From Roseimaritima multifibrata (GTDB lineage: Bacteria > Planctomycetota > Planctomycetia > Pirellulales > Pirellulaceae): a DNA stretch of 64,000 nucleotides. The translations under genes and the position numbers were made by a program. The notes below the pieces were generated by a model. The model had not been told where the DNA came from and did no database searches. It worked only from the letters and a program-made list of their open reading frames with translations. The stretch is from the NCBI RefSeq assembly GCF_007741495.1, contig NZ_CP036262.1, forward strand, positions 2,790,001 through 2,854,000, read 5' to 3'. Below, piece by piece: positions 46,453-55,319 of the stretch. How positions within the stretch are numbered: the first letter of the stretch is position 1; every line of letters starts with the position of its first letter.

Positions 46453-47729
46453 CCGAGTTTAAAACCGTCTGCGAGTTCGGCGTTTTTGATCACGATAGGA
46501 ATCCCATCGCGGATTTGAACGGGCTCGTCTTCGCCTTGGTTTTCGACCCCGTTATCGTTTACGATACGGCAGTTTTTACCAATCCGCGCGTTTTTGTCCA
46601 AGATCGATCCTTCGACGATCGAATTGTCGCCGATTCCCAAGGGGATTTCACTGACCGGTTCGACAAACTTGCTGTCGGTGTAATCGGCACCCATGACGAC
46701 GCTGTTGCGAATCGTCACGTTTTCTCCGATGACGGTTCGCAGACCGATCACGCTGTTTTCGATGACCGCGCCTTTACCGATTTTGCAACCGTCCGCGATC
46801 AAACTGCCAGTGACTCGAGCGTCTTCCATCAAGCTTGGAGGGAGGAATCGCGGCCGACTGTAGACCGGGGCCTGCATGCAGCTGAAATCAAACGGAGCGT
46901 CGCGGCGCGCCAAGCTGAGGTTGGCTTCGTAAAAGGCCCGAATGGTACCGATATCTTCCCAGTAATCATCAAACAGATGCAACTGGACACGGCGAGTGCG
47001 AATCGCTGTTGGAAAGACTTCTTTGCCAAAATCTTCGTAGTCTGTTTTTTCCAGCAAGTCGATCAAGAACTTCTTGTTGAAAATGTACAGCCCCATGCTG
47101 GCAACGCAGTCACGCCCTTTGGAGGGAAGTCCCTGGGCATCGATCCAGGCCGGATCGGTTCGCACCAAGTCGATCTCTTCCTGGGTTTGCGGTTTTTCGA
47201 GGAAACCGGTTACGCGTCCGGTGTCGTCCGCTCGCATGATTCCCAGTGCTGAAGCTTCTTTGCGTTCGACAGGAATCCCCGCGATCGTGACATCCGCCTT
47301 GTTGTCGATGTGGGTTTTCATCATGTCGCGGAAATCCATGCGGTAGAGTTGGTCTCCCGAAAGGATCACGACATGTTCGACGTCGGCTTGACTGACATAA
47401 CGCAGGTTCTTGCGGACCGCATCTGCGGTCCCTTGATACCAATCGGTTCCTGCGTCTACCGTTTGTTGGGCAGCCAGTAGTTCGACAAATCCGCCTCGGA
47501 AATTGTCGAAGCTATACGTCTGCCGAATATGGCGATGGAGGCTCACCGAAAGGAACTGAGTCAGAACGTAGATCCGGTTCAGTTCGCTGTTAATGCAATT
47601 GCTAATCGGGATATCGATTAGACGATATTTACCTGCTAACGGTACGGCCGGTTTTGACCGAATTTTCGTGAGCGGAAACAAACGTGTTCCACGTCCGCCG
47701 CCAAGGATCAGAGCAATTGCGTTCCGCAT
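46449..47729 (-). CDS. glgC: Glucose-1-phosphate adenylyltransferase
   Basis: The 426-residue enzyme makes ADP-glucose for glycogen synthesis. It has the nucleotidyltransferase signature ALILGGGRGTRLFPLT and the sugar-binding LAGKYRLIDIPISNCINSE. The FLEKP segment follows in GFLEKPQTQ, and a C-terminal left-handed beta-helix carries repeated hexapeptides (IGENVTIRNSVVMGADY). Length is normal. Downstream a secreted Pro-rich protein gene overlaps it by 4 bp. No other glycogen genes are in the window. Confidence 0.94.
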   Translation of the reverse strand: MRNAIALILGGGRGTRLFPLTKIRSKPAVPLAGKYRLIDIPISNCINSELNRIYVLTQFLSVSLHRHIRQTYSFDNFRGGFVELLAAQQTVDAGTDWYQGTADAVRKNLRYVSQADVEHVVILSGDQLYRMDFRDMMKTHIDNKADVTIAGIPVERKEASALGIMRADDTGRVTGFLEKPQTQEEIDLVRTDPAWIDAQGLPSKGRDCVASMGLYIFNKKFLIDLLEKTDYEDFGKEVFPTAIRTRRVQLHLFDDYWEDIGTIRAFYEANLSLARRDAPFDFSCMQAPVYSRPRFLPPSLMEDARVTGSLIADGCKIGKGAVIENSVIGLRTVIGENVTIRNSVVMGADYTDSKFVEPVSEIPLGIGDNSIVEGSILDKNARIGKNCRIVNDNGVENQGEDEPVQIRDGIPIVIKNAELADGFKLG

Positions 47730-47932
47730 AATGGGCGGTACCTTTCAGTAAAACCGGGGTGTAGGTTGGGTCGACGCCACAATCGTCGACTGGCAGACGA
47801 GATTATCTAGAACCCAAATCGTACCAGTTTCCCGGCCGTATTGCATGGGGCGATATGCCGATTCAGCCGAAACCGAACGACTCGCAAGCGGGAGAATGGA
47901 AAAGAAGGAATCGCTTCGCTAATTGGCAAAGT

Positions 47933-49147
47933 TCAGTTGATTTCCCAGCGAAATGCGAGCAGGCGAGCGGCGATTAGCATCACAAATCCCGAGACCAGCA
48001 GAACCATCACCTGCGGCCAAAGGTCGGAAACCGGCAGCTCGCGCCAAAAGACTTTGTTGTACCCGTCCAGCGCCCAGGCATTAAACGTCCAGAGCCCGGC
48101 GGTTTGCAGCGATTCGCTCATGATGTAGCGAGGGACCATCGACCCTCCGAGGGCGCTCATCGTTAATACAAGTATCACGGACAACCCGTTTAAGGCGCCA
48201 CGCGTTCGGCACAGCGTTGCTAGTAACAGACCAAAACTGGAGGCGGCCGCTGCGGTCACGATGGTCATCACGATGAAACCGTCCAGATGCCCTGCTAAGT
48301 CGACATCGAACATCCAGGCTCCCCAGATGAACATCAGCGTCGTCTGCAAACATCCCAGGCCTGTCAGGTAACACCATTTGCCCAGTAGTAATTGATCCAT
48401 TGTCAGTCGAGTCGCTAGCAGGCGGTCGAGGGTGCGGTTCTCTTTCTCTTCCAGGAGCACGCCCCCACCGCCGGTCGCTCCAAATAACAAAAACATCACG
48501 GCGATCCCGGCTGCATACATGCTGACAACAGGCTTGTTCTCGTCAGCTCGCATGACATCTTCCAGCGTGACCGCGGAGGGGGGACCCTCCGGAGGGCTGG
48601 GTTGGACGGTTGGGGCGATGGCCTGCCGCGCGGCGACTTGATTGACTCCGCTGATCGTTTGCTGCACGATCGCTTGCAGAAGCTGTCCGGCGATTGGATT
48701 GGACGAATCGGTTAACAGCCTAGCGGTCACCTGCCGTTCGGATTGATCGAGCAGGATGGCCACGGTCACCTCTCCACGTTGCACCAACTGCTTCGCGGTT
48801 TCGATCTCTGGCGGATCCGTTGATCGGTGGGAGGTTTCAACCAAGGCGAGCGTTGATTGTTCGGGTTCTGATGCTGCTCCGTTTTCCGCCTTTTCCGCAG
48901 GAGCGATCGTCATCCAGCGAATGGCATCTCGGAGGCGAAGTTGTTGAACCACCATCGACGAGATCGGCGACTTTGCCGAATCGATTACCAGTACATTTAT
49001 TTTCGGAGCCGAATCGCTGCCGGGGCGACCTCCAAAAATCAATGCAAAAACACTGAAGAACGCGATAGGCATCACAAACGTCAGCAACAGCTCCGCTGGG
49101 CTGTTCCGTAGTCGCTGCAAGCTGATTTGGATCACGGTCCTGATCAT
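47933..49147 (-). CDS. ABC-2 type transporter permease
   Basis: The 404-residue membrane protein has an N-terminal helix (AELLLTFVMPIAFFSVFALIFGG) and a large external loop at about 50-200. A bundle of five or six helices follows to the C-terminus (e.g. MYAAGIAVMFLLFGATGGGGVLLEE; GLSVILVLTMSALGGSMVPR). This arrangement is typical of ABC-2 exporters. It follows its ATPase gene after 75 bp on the same strand. The substrate is unknown. The long loop with SPISSMVVQQLRLRDAIRW and ERQVTARLL resembles the extracytoplasmic domain of Na+- or antibiotic-exporting ABC-2 permeases. Confidence 0.85.
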   Translation of the reverse strand: MIRTVIQISLQRLRNSPAELLLTFVMPIAFFSVFALIFGGRPGSDSAPKINVLVIDSAKSPISSMVVQQLRLRDAIRWMTIAPAEKAENGAASEPEQSTLALVETSHRSTDPPEIETAKQLVQRGEVTVAILLDQSERQVTARLLTDSSNPIAGQLLQAIVQQTISGVNQVAARQAIAPTVQPSPPEGPPSAVTLEDVMRADENKPVVSMYAAGIAVMFLLFGATGGGGVLLEEKENRTLDRLLATRLTMDQLLLGKWCYLTGLGCLQTTLMFIWGAWMFDVDLAGHLDGFIVMTIVTAAAASSFGLLLATLCRTRGALNGLSVILVLTMSALGGSMVPRYIMSESLQTAGLWTFNAWALDGYNKVFWRELPVSDLWPQVMVLLVSGFVMLIAARLLAFRWEIN

Positions 49148-49222
49148 CGTGGCCGTTCGCTGAGGATCGCTAAAGGGAGGGAATGTTTGAGGAAATGCTG
49201 GGAACTGAAGATCGAGTGACGG

Positions 49223-50176
49223 TTAATCGCGAAGTTCGTTCCCTGTCAAATGAAGAAAGACATGGCTTAGAGATGGTCCTTGGATGTCAATGTCCTTCGG
49301 GTCGATTCCCGCGATGGTTGCCCGGTTCAGTAAGTCGGGCAGTTCGCTGGCGACGTTCTGGATCGCGGCGGTCCACTCGCCAGGCTGGGGGCCCTGCTGC
49401 CAGCCTGGAATTTGCACGGAAGATTCCGCTGGAGCTCGCAAGCGAATGCGGCGTGAACTCCCTACCGTTTGTTGAATCAGGTCATTCAAAGTCCCCGAGG
49501 CGATTACCTGGCCCCTGTCAAAAACAACGATTCGATCGCACCTTGTTTCGACTTCGTCAAGTTGATGGGTGGTGAGAACGATCGATGTCCCCGCGTCGTT
49601 TAGGTCGTCTAGCATCTCAAAGATTCGTTGGCGACTTTGAGGGTCGACGCCCACGGTTGGTTCGTCCAGGAGGAGGACTTGAGGGCGGTGTAGCACCCCG
49701 CAGGCAAGATTGACGCGGCGCTGCATCCCGCCGGAAAAGGTGCCGACCAGATCTTTGCGGCGAGGTTGGAGCCCGGTCCATTCGAGCGCCCAGTCGACCT
49801 GTTTTCGCAGCGCTCGCCCTGACAGGCCGTGGAACCGCCCGAAAGCGAGTAAATTTTGCTGAGTCGTTAAATCGACATAAATCGCCAATTCCTGAGGGAC
49901 CAAGCCAATCGCTTCACGGCCCCCTTGAGGTGGCAATTCTTTCCCGTTTAGGAAAATCTGTCCCGAATCGGGGCGACTGCGTCCGGTCAGGCATCGAATC
50001 AGAGTCGTTTTGCCAGCTCCGTTAGGACCAAGCAGCCCCAGGCGTTCGCCGGCGCGCAGTTCTAGCGTGGCCCCGTGAAGGACTTTGTGCGAACCGTAGG
50101 ACTTATGCAGCCCGTCAGCGTGTAGTGCTAGCGTGGGATTCCCGTTTGTCACGTTATCAACAGAGGTTTGCGTCAA
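49223..50176 (-). CDS. ABC transporter ATP-binding protein
   Basis: The 317-residue ATPase has Walker A GPNGAGKTT near 53, signature FSGGMQRRVNLA, Walker B VLLLDEPTVGVDP and the switch His in TTHQLDE. The long C-terminal part (about 235-317) resembles the DrrA/NatA-type extension. Its partner is the permease gene immediately downstream. Together they form an ABC-2 export system of unknown substrate. Confidence 0.9.
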   Translation of the reverse strand: MTQTSVDNVTNGNPTLALHADGLHKSYGSHKVLHGATLELRAGERLGLLGPNGAGKTTLIRCLTGRSRPDSGQIFLNGKELPPQGGREAIGLVPQELAIYVDLTTQQNLLAFGRFHGLSGRALRKQVDWALEWTGLQPRRKDLVGTFSGGMQRRVNLACGVLHRPQVLLLDEPTVGVDPQSRQRIFEMLDDLNDAGTSIVLTTHQLDEVETRCDRIVVFDRGQVIASGTLNDLIQQTVGSSRRIRLRAPAESSVQIPGWQQGPQPGEWTAAIQNVASELPDLLNRATIAGIDPKDIDIQGPSLSHVFLHLTGNELRD

Positions 50177-50357
50177 AACCGAGGTAGTCAGATGTCCGCA
50201 AAAACCGTTGCTACGTCAATCCCACATAGGGTGACGCTTAGTGATCCTGTTGCCGCAAAAATAGAGCGGAAATCACCCCAAGTGAGGAAATACCATTGCG
50301 AGGAAACATCGAACTGCAATGAAGAACGGAGGAAAGAGAGGACGGAAGGCTGCCAAA

Positions 50358-50411
50358 AATTCGCGTTCCGCTCCACCCCCTAAACCAGCGGCGTGACCGG
50401 CGGTGGAGCGT
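50358..50411 (-). terminator. Likely terminator of ftsK (minus strand)
   Basis: CGCTCCACC (50369-50377) and GGTGGAGCG (50402-50410) form a 9-bp stem. Read on the minus strand a T5 run follows after a short gap. It lies ~85 bp past the ftsK stop. Two tandem 20-bp direct repeats (GGTAGGTTTCCTGCGAGGGG at 50426-50445 and 50446-50465) lie between it and the gene. Confidence 0.5.
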
Positions 50412-50493
50412 CTGCTTCGATCCCTGGTAGGTTTCCTGCGAGGGGGGTAGGTTTCCTGCGAGGGGGCAGCCCAGTGTTGATAGGAGGCGACGT

Positions 50494-53217
50494 TTAGTGA
50501 ACGTCTTCCCATTCTTGATCCTCGTCGTCCGCATATTCTTCTTCCTCCTCTTCGAGGATCTCTTCTTCTTCGTCTTCCTCTTCTTCGACTTCTTCGTAGT
50601 CGTCGTCTGGATCGCTCTCGCCGCCGGGAGGAGGATCGCTGGGCTCGACGCCTTGCATGGCGTCCCATTCAGCGATCGTCATGACGACTTCGCGGGCTTT
50701 GGAGCCGTTGTAGTGACCGACGATTCCGTCTTCAGCCATGAAATCGATCAGTCGTGCAGCACGTCCATACCCGATGCCTAGGCTTCGTTGGAGCAGGGAG
50801 CAGCTTCCACGTCCTTCGCGGATAACCACGTCGACAGCACTCTCGTACAGGTCGTCGCGAGATCGAATCGAATCGGCCGACACCCCATCGCCGCCGCCCT
50901 CTTCTTCGGTTTTCAATTTCATCAGTTCGCCAACGAAATTCTGTTCGCCGCCGTCACTGCAGTGGGCACATACCGATTCGATTTCTTCGTCCGATAGGTA
51001 CGTACCCTGACCGCGAATCAAGGTGCTTGTGCCTGGCCACAGGAATAGCATGTCCCCGTTACCCAGCAGTTTGTCGGCACCATTTTCATCCAAGACGACG
51101 CGGCTGTCCGTTTTACTAGCGACCTGGAAAGACAACCGGGCAGGCAGGTTACTCTTGATCAAACCGGTGATCACGTCGACCGTTGGTTTTTGGGTTGCCA
51201 AGATCAAGTGGATCCCGACCGCTCGTGATTTTTGAGCCAAGCGAATGATATGTTGTTCGACGTCTTTGCCTGCGGTCATCATCAAGTCGGCCATTTCGTC
51301 GGCGATAATCACGATGAACGGCAGATGATCGGGGACGTTTTCCATTTCTTCGCTATCTTCGATCTGCAAACGACGAGCAACCTCATCGCGTCCAAGATCG
51401 TTGTAGCTGTTGATGTGCCGGACGCCTGCCTTAGCCAACAAGGAATAGCGTTCCTCCATTTTCTCCACCGCCCAAGCCAAAATCGCTTCGGCTTTTTTCA
51501 TGTCGGTGATGACGGGATGCATCAGGTGAGGCAGCCGACCGTAGCCGCTTAATTCGACCATTTTAGGGTCGATCATCAGCATCCGGACTTCATCGGGACG
51601 GCAGGTCATCAAGATCGAGGCGATGATCGCATTCAAACAGACCGATTTACCGGTACCCGTTCGACCCGCGATCAGAAGGTGAGGCATTTTTGCCAGATCG
51701 ACGGTCATCGCGTTGCCGGAAACGTCTTTCCCAAGGAACACGGGGATGTTCATTTTGCTGACCGATTGTCCGGCCTCTTCGATCACTTCGCGCAGCCGGA
51801 CCACTTGCCGATTCTCGTTGGGAACCTCGACGCCAACGGTGTTCTTGCCCGGGATCGGGGCGACAATTCGAACGCTAGGGACTCGCAGTGCAATCGCGAC
51901 GTCATCGGCCAGTCCGGTGATTTTGCTAAGTCGCAGGCCCGCTTCTAGTTCAATCTCGTACTGCGCAATCACCGGACCGGTTTCGATTTCGACGACTCGA
52001 ACGTCAAACCCAAAACTCTTAAACGTTTCTTCTAGAATCTTCGCTTTGCGACGGACCTCGCGCAGTTGATCGTCATAGCAGATGTCGTCCGATTCGGTCA
52101 GCAGTTCCAGGTTTGGCAGCGAATAATGGTCGACGCTGTCAGGTAGGTCTTCACTGACGCTGTCGAATACTTGCTGACGTTCATCCGCCGTTCGTTTCGG
52201 CGCTTTGACTTTTATCTTGGGTTCAGGGTGATTGGGATGCGCCGGGTCTTGACGGAGATTTTGCTCTTCGTCGTTGACGGTTAACGTGCGGGTTTCGGAA
52301 CCTTCGAGAGGTTCCTCTTCTTCGTATTCCGCGGATTCCGAATCGTCCCATGTTTCGCTTGACGCGGTATCCGATTCCGCGACCGGTTCGTCCGCGGAGG
52401 GTTCATCGGCAGCACTGATCTCGGATTCGTCTAATTGACGCCCCCGAATTTTGATGGCTGGTTCGGAATCCGATTCAGCGGCAACAATCGCCGGTTGTGC
52501 TTCTGCTTCGCTGCTGCCGTCGCTGGCGCCGTCGCCTACCAGGACTTCGTTATTCTCTTCGGCTCCATCGGTAAACGGGCTGCGATGACGTCGTGGGAAT
52601 CGCTCGCGGACCCGACGAAGGCCCCCGGCCGAAGCGGCAGCGCTTCCCGCGATCGCTTTTCGGCTGGCGTGCAGCAAAATGTAATCGGTCGACAGCAGGG
52701 TTCCAAACAGCAGCAACGTCAGCGTTAGAATCCAAGCTCCGAAAACCGCAAAGTGTTCGCCTAACCAAGTGCTCGTCATCGCCCCCAGGTATCCACCCGC
52801 CCCGACGATCGGCATGCCCGCGGGATGCCACGGAGACATCGCGGCAGCGGTCACAACCGCAACCAAGATAATCGAAGCTCCCAACGACCGAAGAGCGGGG
52901 GCATTCAGGTCGCCGCGAATGAGCAGATTGGCCGAAAGAGCGCCCAAGCAAAAGACGATCAGGCTGGCGCCAATGCCAGTCGCTTGTAGCATTGCCGCCG
53001 AAAAAAGGGCTCCCCAGTACCCACATGCATTGTGGATCGAGGGATTGGTCGGAAACACACTGTTGGTAGGCGAAAAGATCAGATGGATAGGCCAGACAGG
53101 TTTATCGATCAGATCGGCAGGATCGTGCGTCACCAACGAAACCGTTAGAAACAGCGCACAGGCCGACAGCGCAATCGCCGCCATATCGCGGCCCATTTGT
53201 CGCGGTTCTTCTGACAT
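50494..53217 (-). CDS. ftsK: DNA translocase FtsK/SpoIIIE
   Basis: The 907-residue protein has four predicted N-terminal membrane helices within the first ~190 residues. An acidic Glu/Asp/Ser-rich linker (about 190-360) precedes the motor: Walker A AGRTGTGKSVC near 515, Walker B FIVIIADEMADLM and a C-terminal winged-helix gamma domain (RDDLYESAVDVVIREGRGSCSL). It pumps chromosome ends at division. Unusually, the gamma domain is not terminal; a highly acidic tail of ~40 residues (positions 50497-50620), nearly all Glu and Asp, follows. A terminator-like hairpin lies downstream. Confidence 0.93.
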   Translation of the reverse strand: MSEEPRQMGRDMAAIALSACALFLTVSLVTHDPADLIDKPVWPIHLIFSPTNSVFPTNPSIHNACGYWGALFSAAMLQATGIGASLIVFCLGALSANLLIRGDLNAPALRSLGASIILVAVVTAAAMSPWHPAGMPIVGAGGYLGAMTSTWLGEHFAVFGAWILTLTLLLFGTLLSTDYILLHASRKAIAGSAAASAGGLRRVRERFPRRHRSPFTDGAEENNEVLVGDGASDGSSEAEAQPAIVAAESDSEPAIKIRGRQLDESEISAADEPSADEPVAESDTASSETWDDSESAEYEEEEPLEGSETRTLTVNDEEQNLRQDPAHPNHPEPKIKVKAPKRTADERQQVFDSVSEDLPDSVDHYSLPNLELLTESDDICYDDQLREVRRKAKILEETFKSFGFDVRVVEIETGPVIAQYEIELEAGLRLSKITGLADDVAIALRVPSVRIVAPIPGKNTVGVEVPNENRQVVRLREVIEEAGQSVSKMNIPVFLGKDVSGNAMTVDLAKMPHLLIAGRTGTGKSVCLNAIIASILMTCRPDEVRMLMIDPKMVELSGYGRLPHLMHPVITDMKKAEAILAWAVEKMEERYSLLAKAGVRHINSYNDLGRDEVARRLQIEDSEEMENVPDHLPFIVIIADEMADLMMTAGKDVEQHIIRLAQKSRAVGIHLILATQKPTVDVITGLIKSNLPARLSFQVASKTDSRVVLDENGADKLLGNGDMLFLWPGTSTLIRGQGTYLSDEEIESVCAHCSDGGEQNFVGELMKLKTEEEGGGDGVSADSIRSRDDLYESAVDVVIREGRGSCSLLQRSLGIGYGRAARLIDFMAEDGIVGHYNGSKAREVVMTIAEWDAMQGVEPSDPPPGGESDPDDDYEEVEEEEDEEEEILEEEEEEYADDEDQEWEDVH

Positions 53218-53501
53218 CGTTTCGTACGGTCCCCCGGATTGAAGTGCAGGCGGTCCTGCCTGTATAGAAGGCTATCGACCATCTCCGTATCGAAGGCCAG
53301 TACAGTTGCGTTTGCTAGCATTTGTGGAGTATTCGCAAGAATCGTCAAAAGAACGGAGTGCAATTACCCTCCTTCCTAGCGGCAGGGCGCGAGCCCTCCG
53401 GCCCGTTGCGGCTCTTGCGAGAAAGGCCGGACGGCTTGCGCCGTTCCGCTAAGAATTTGCGAGCGCATTCAGCCTTCTTCCTAGCGGCAGGGCGCGAGCC
53501 C

Positions 53502-55024
53502 AATGCCACTTACTTTAAGTCTATTCGGGGGGTGGAGGTTGTTCGGTTTTTGTTTTTTTCTTCTTGCGCAATGACTTTTGGAACTTGGTGGTTTTGGGGC
53601 GGCGCGGGTGGGCGATCCGTGGGTAGTTGCGTGGTTCCTTGCGAACTGGAAGCTTGCGTTTGGAGGCGCTGATTAACGCGCTCGTGAATGCTCGTTGCCA
53701 CTCCTCAAATGTATCGCAGGACTTGCGCAGCAAGTGATCTTGGAAGCTCAGCCATACGCCGCTGAAGCTCAGACGTCGGGGTGTAACCTTGGCAAGTTTC
53801 GCCGCACTTCTTCGGAGCTGAGACACCAAGTTGTACGCGACGACCGAGCCCATCAGCTCTTTCATTACCATGTCCACGCTCTTGGCACGGATGTCCTCAG
53901 TGTTCATTGTCACTTTGGCATCCCGTATGTCGAACTCCACGTCGTATCGTCGACGATAAAGTTCTGCCAGGCAGGTCGCGTCGAACTCCAGCGAGCTGAC
54001 CATCGCCAAAGTCGTGCCTCCTTCGAGTTGGACCTCGTGAATGAATACATCCAGGCATGTCCCCGGAGGGATATCGGGATTGCCTTTCAGATCTTTTTTT
54101 GTTGGAGTCCATTTGAGCCGGTAGCTCTTGTAGCCTTCGCCTTCATCGACCAGTTCCGCTTTTTTGCGATACGACTTGTACCGCGTCATCGACAGGCGAA
54201 ACAAGAAATCATGTTTTGCCACACGTGTATGATAAGCCACGCCATAGATGCCAAAACCACTGTCAGCAAGCACAATGCTGTTACTGGGTAGTTCGCCAAC
54301 AATCTCGCGAGCTTGCTTGGCTTCGCTGGAATTATTGGGTCCGTACATTGGGTCGATTTTGGGGACCAAAATGCAGCCACTTTGCATCTCGGCAGCGACC
54401 ATTAGCATCGCCACTGGCCAAACCGATTCGCCGTACTGGTTGGTTGAAGGTGGAAAAGCTTTTTTCAGTTCTGGTGTTGGTGGCAGTGTGATCGTGGTTC
54501 CGTCGATAATGAAGACGCGGCGGTCATCGAAAGCTCTTTCGGCAGTGCGTCCTAAGTAGTCACAAACACATCGCGAGAATCGCTGGATCGCTTCGAGCGG
54601 CAGACGGGTGCGTGCCTTGGAGAACGTGGAAGTATTCTCTCCCAATGTTCCTTCGCGGACACGTTTATTGTCCGGAAAGAGGTCGGTTTGATGGTTCACG
54701 GCTTCGGAGACAACTTGACTCAGCGAAGCGCCACCACGTAACCGCTGGAGTATTAACAGCCAGATGGTCGCAGCTTGGCTGTAGACCATTCTGGTGTTGG
54801 GGCGATCATCGATATCGAAGATATTTTTGAGCTCAGGAACCCGCAGGATCTGATCGAGAAGTGCCCTGGCAGCGACGAATTGCTCATCAGGCGGATCGGA
54901 AGGGTTTGGCGGAATAAGCATGGCAGACCGTCAGAATGGCAGGGGATTGGAAACCTCCTGCAATAGCGCAAATTTTGTTCCATTCGCTCTGTTTAACGAA
55001 ATTTTCTCCAAAGGAAGCGGCATT
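53502..55024. mobile_element. Complete IS4-family insertion sequence, ~1523 bp
   Basis: Terminal inverted repeats are AATGCCACTTACTTTAAG on the left and AATGCCGCTTCCTTTGGAG (reverse complement of the right end). The 12-bp GGGCGCGAGCCC occurs directly outside both ends, at 53490-53501 and 55025-55036: a target-site duplication of the size expected for IS4. Removing the element restores one uninterrupted copy of the ~105-bp repeat. One transposase gene fills it. Intact ends and frame suggest recent insertion. Confidence 0.93.
53521..54921 (-). CDS. IS4-family transposase
   Basis: The 466-residue DDE transposase has an N-terminal region with the DLFPDNKRVREGTLG segment. Catalytic Asp residues are in VFIIDGTTI and VLADSGFGIYG. 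The YREK box is in YRRRYDVEFDIRDAK, with Tyr, Arg, Glu and Lys at the right spacing, supplying the catalytic Glu. A very basic, Pro-ending tail (RKKKKTKTEQPPPPE) closes the protein. The frame is intact. It occupies nearly the whole element between the terminal inverted repeats. Confidence 0.93.
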   Translation of the reverse strand: MLIPPNPSDPPDEQFVAARALLDQILRVPELKNIFDIDDRPNTRMVYSQAATIWLLILQRLRGGASLSQVVSEAVNHQTDLFPDNKRVREGTLGENTSTFSKARTRLPLEAIQRFSRCVCDYLGRTAERAFDDRRVFIIDGTTITLPPTPELKKAFPPSTNQYGESVWPVAMLMVAAEMQSGCILVPKIDPMYGPNNSSEAKQAREIVGELPSNSIVLADSGFGIYGVAYHTRVAKHDFLFRLSMTRYKSYRKKAELVDEGEGYKSYRLKWTPTKKDLKGNPDIPPGTCLDVFIHEVQLEGGTTLAMVSSLEFDATCLAELYRRRYDVEFDIRDAKVTMNTEDIRAKSVDMVMKELMGSVVAYNLVSQLRRSAAKLAKVTPRRLSFSGVWLSFQDHLLRKSCDTFEEWQRAFTSALISASKRKLPVRKEPRNYPRIAHPRRPKTTKFQKSLRKKKKTKTEQPPPPE

Positions 55025-55319
55025 GGGCGCGAGCCCTCCGGCCCGTTGCGCCTCCTGCGTGAACATGCCGGACGGCTCGCGCCGTTCCGCTAAGAGTTGC
55101 GAGCGCATTCAGCCTCCTTCTTAGCGGCAGGGCGGGAGCCGTCCGGCCCGTTGCGTCTCCTGCGTGAAAGGCCGGACGGCTTGCGCCGTTCCGCTAAGAG
55201 TTGCGAGCGCATTCAGCCTTCTTCCTAGCGGCAGGGCGCGAGCCCTCCGGCCCGTTGCGGCTCTTGCGAGAAAGGCCGGACGGCTCGCGCCGTTCCGCTA
55301 AGAGTTGGCTTTCCAACGA

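Larger units (their letters stand above)
53377..55309. repeat. Array of ~105-bp palindromic repeats, split by an IS4 element
   Basis: Copies start with TAGCGGCAGGGCG at 53377, 53482 (interrupted at 53501, resuming at 55025), 55122 and 55226, giving periods of about 104-105 bp. Within each copy TAGCGGC..GGCGCGAGCC..TCCGGCC pairs with GGCCGGACGGC..CGCGCC..CCGCTA, so each can form a long imperfect hairpin. The join GAGCGCATTCAGCCTTCTT links copies. This looks like an interspersed planctomycete REP-type element in tandem, lying immediately beyond the sulfatase 3' end. Confidence 0.88.

Noticed and set aside
53377-55309. CRISPR array
   Set aside because: Units are ~105 bp, contiguous and palindromic with no unique spacers, and there are no cas genes.
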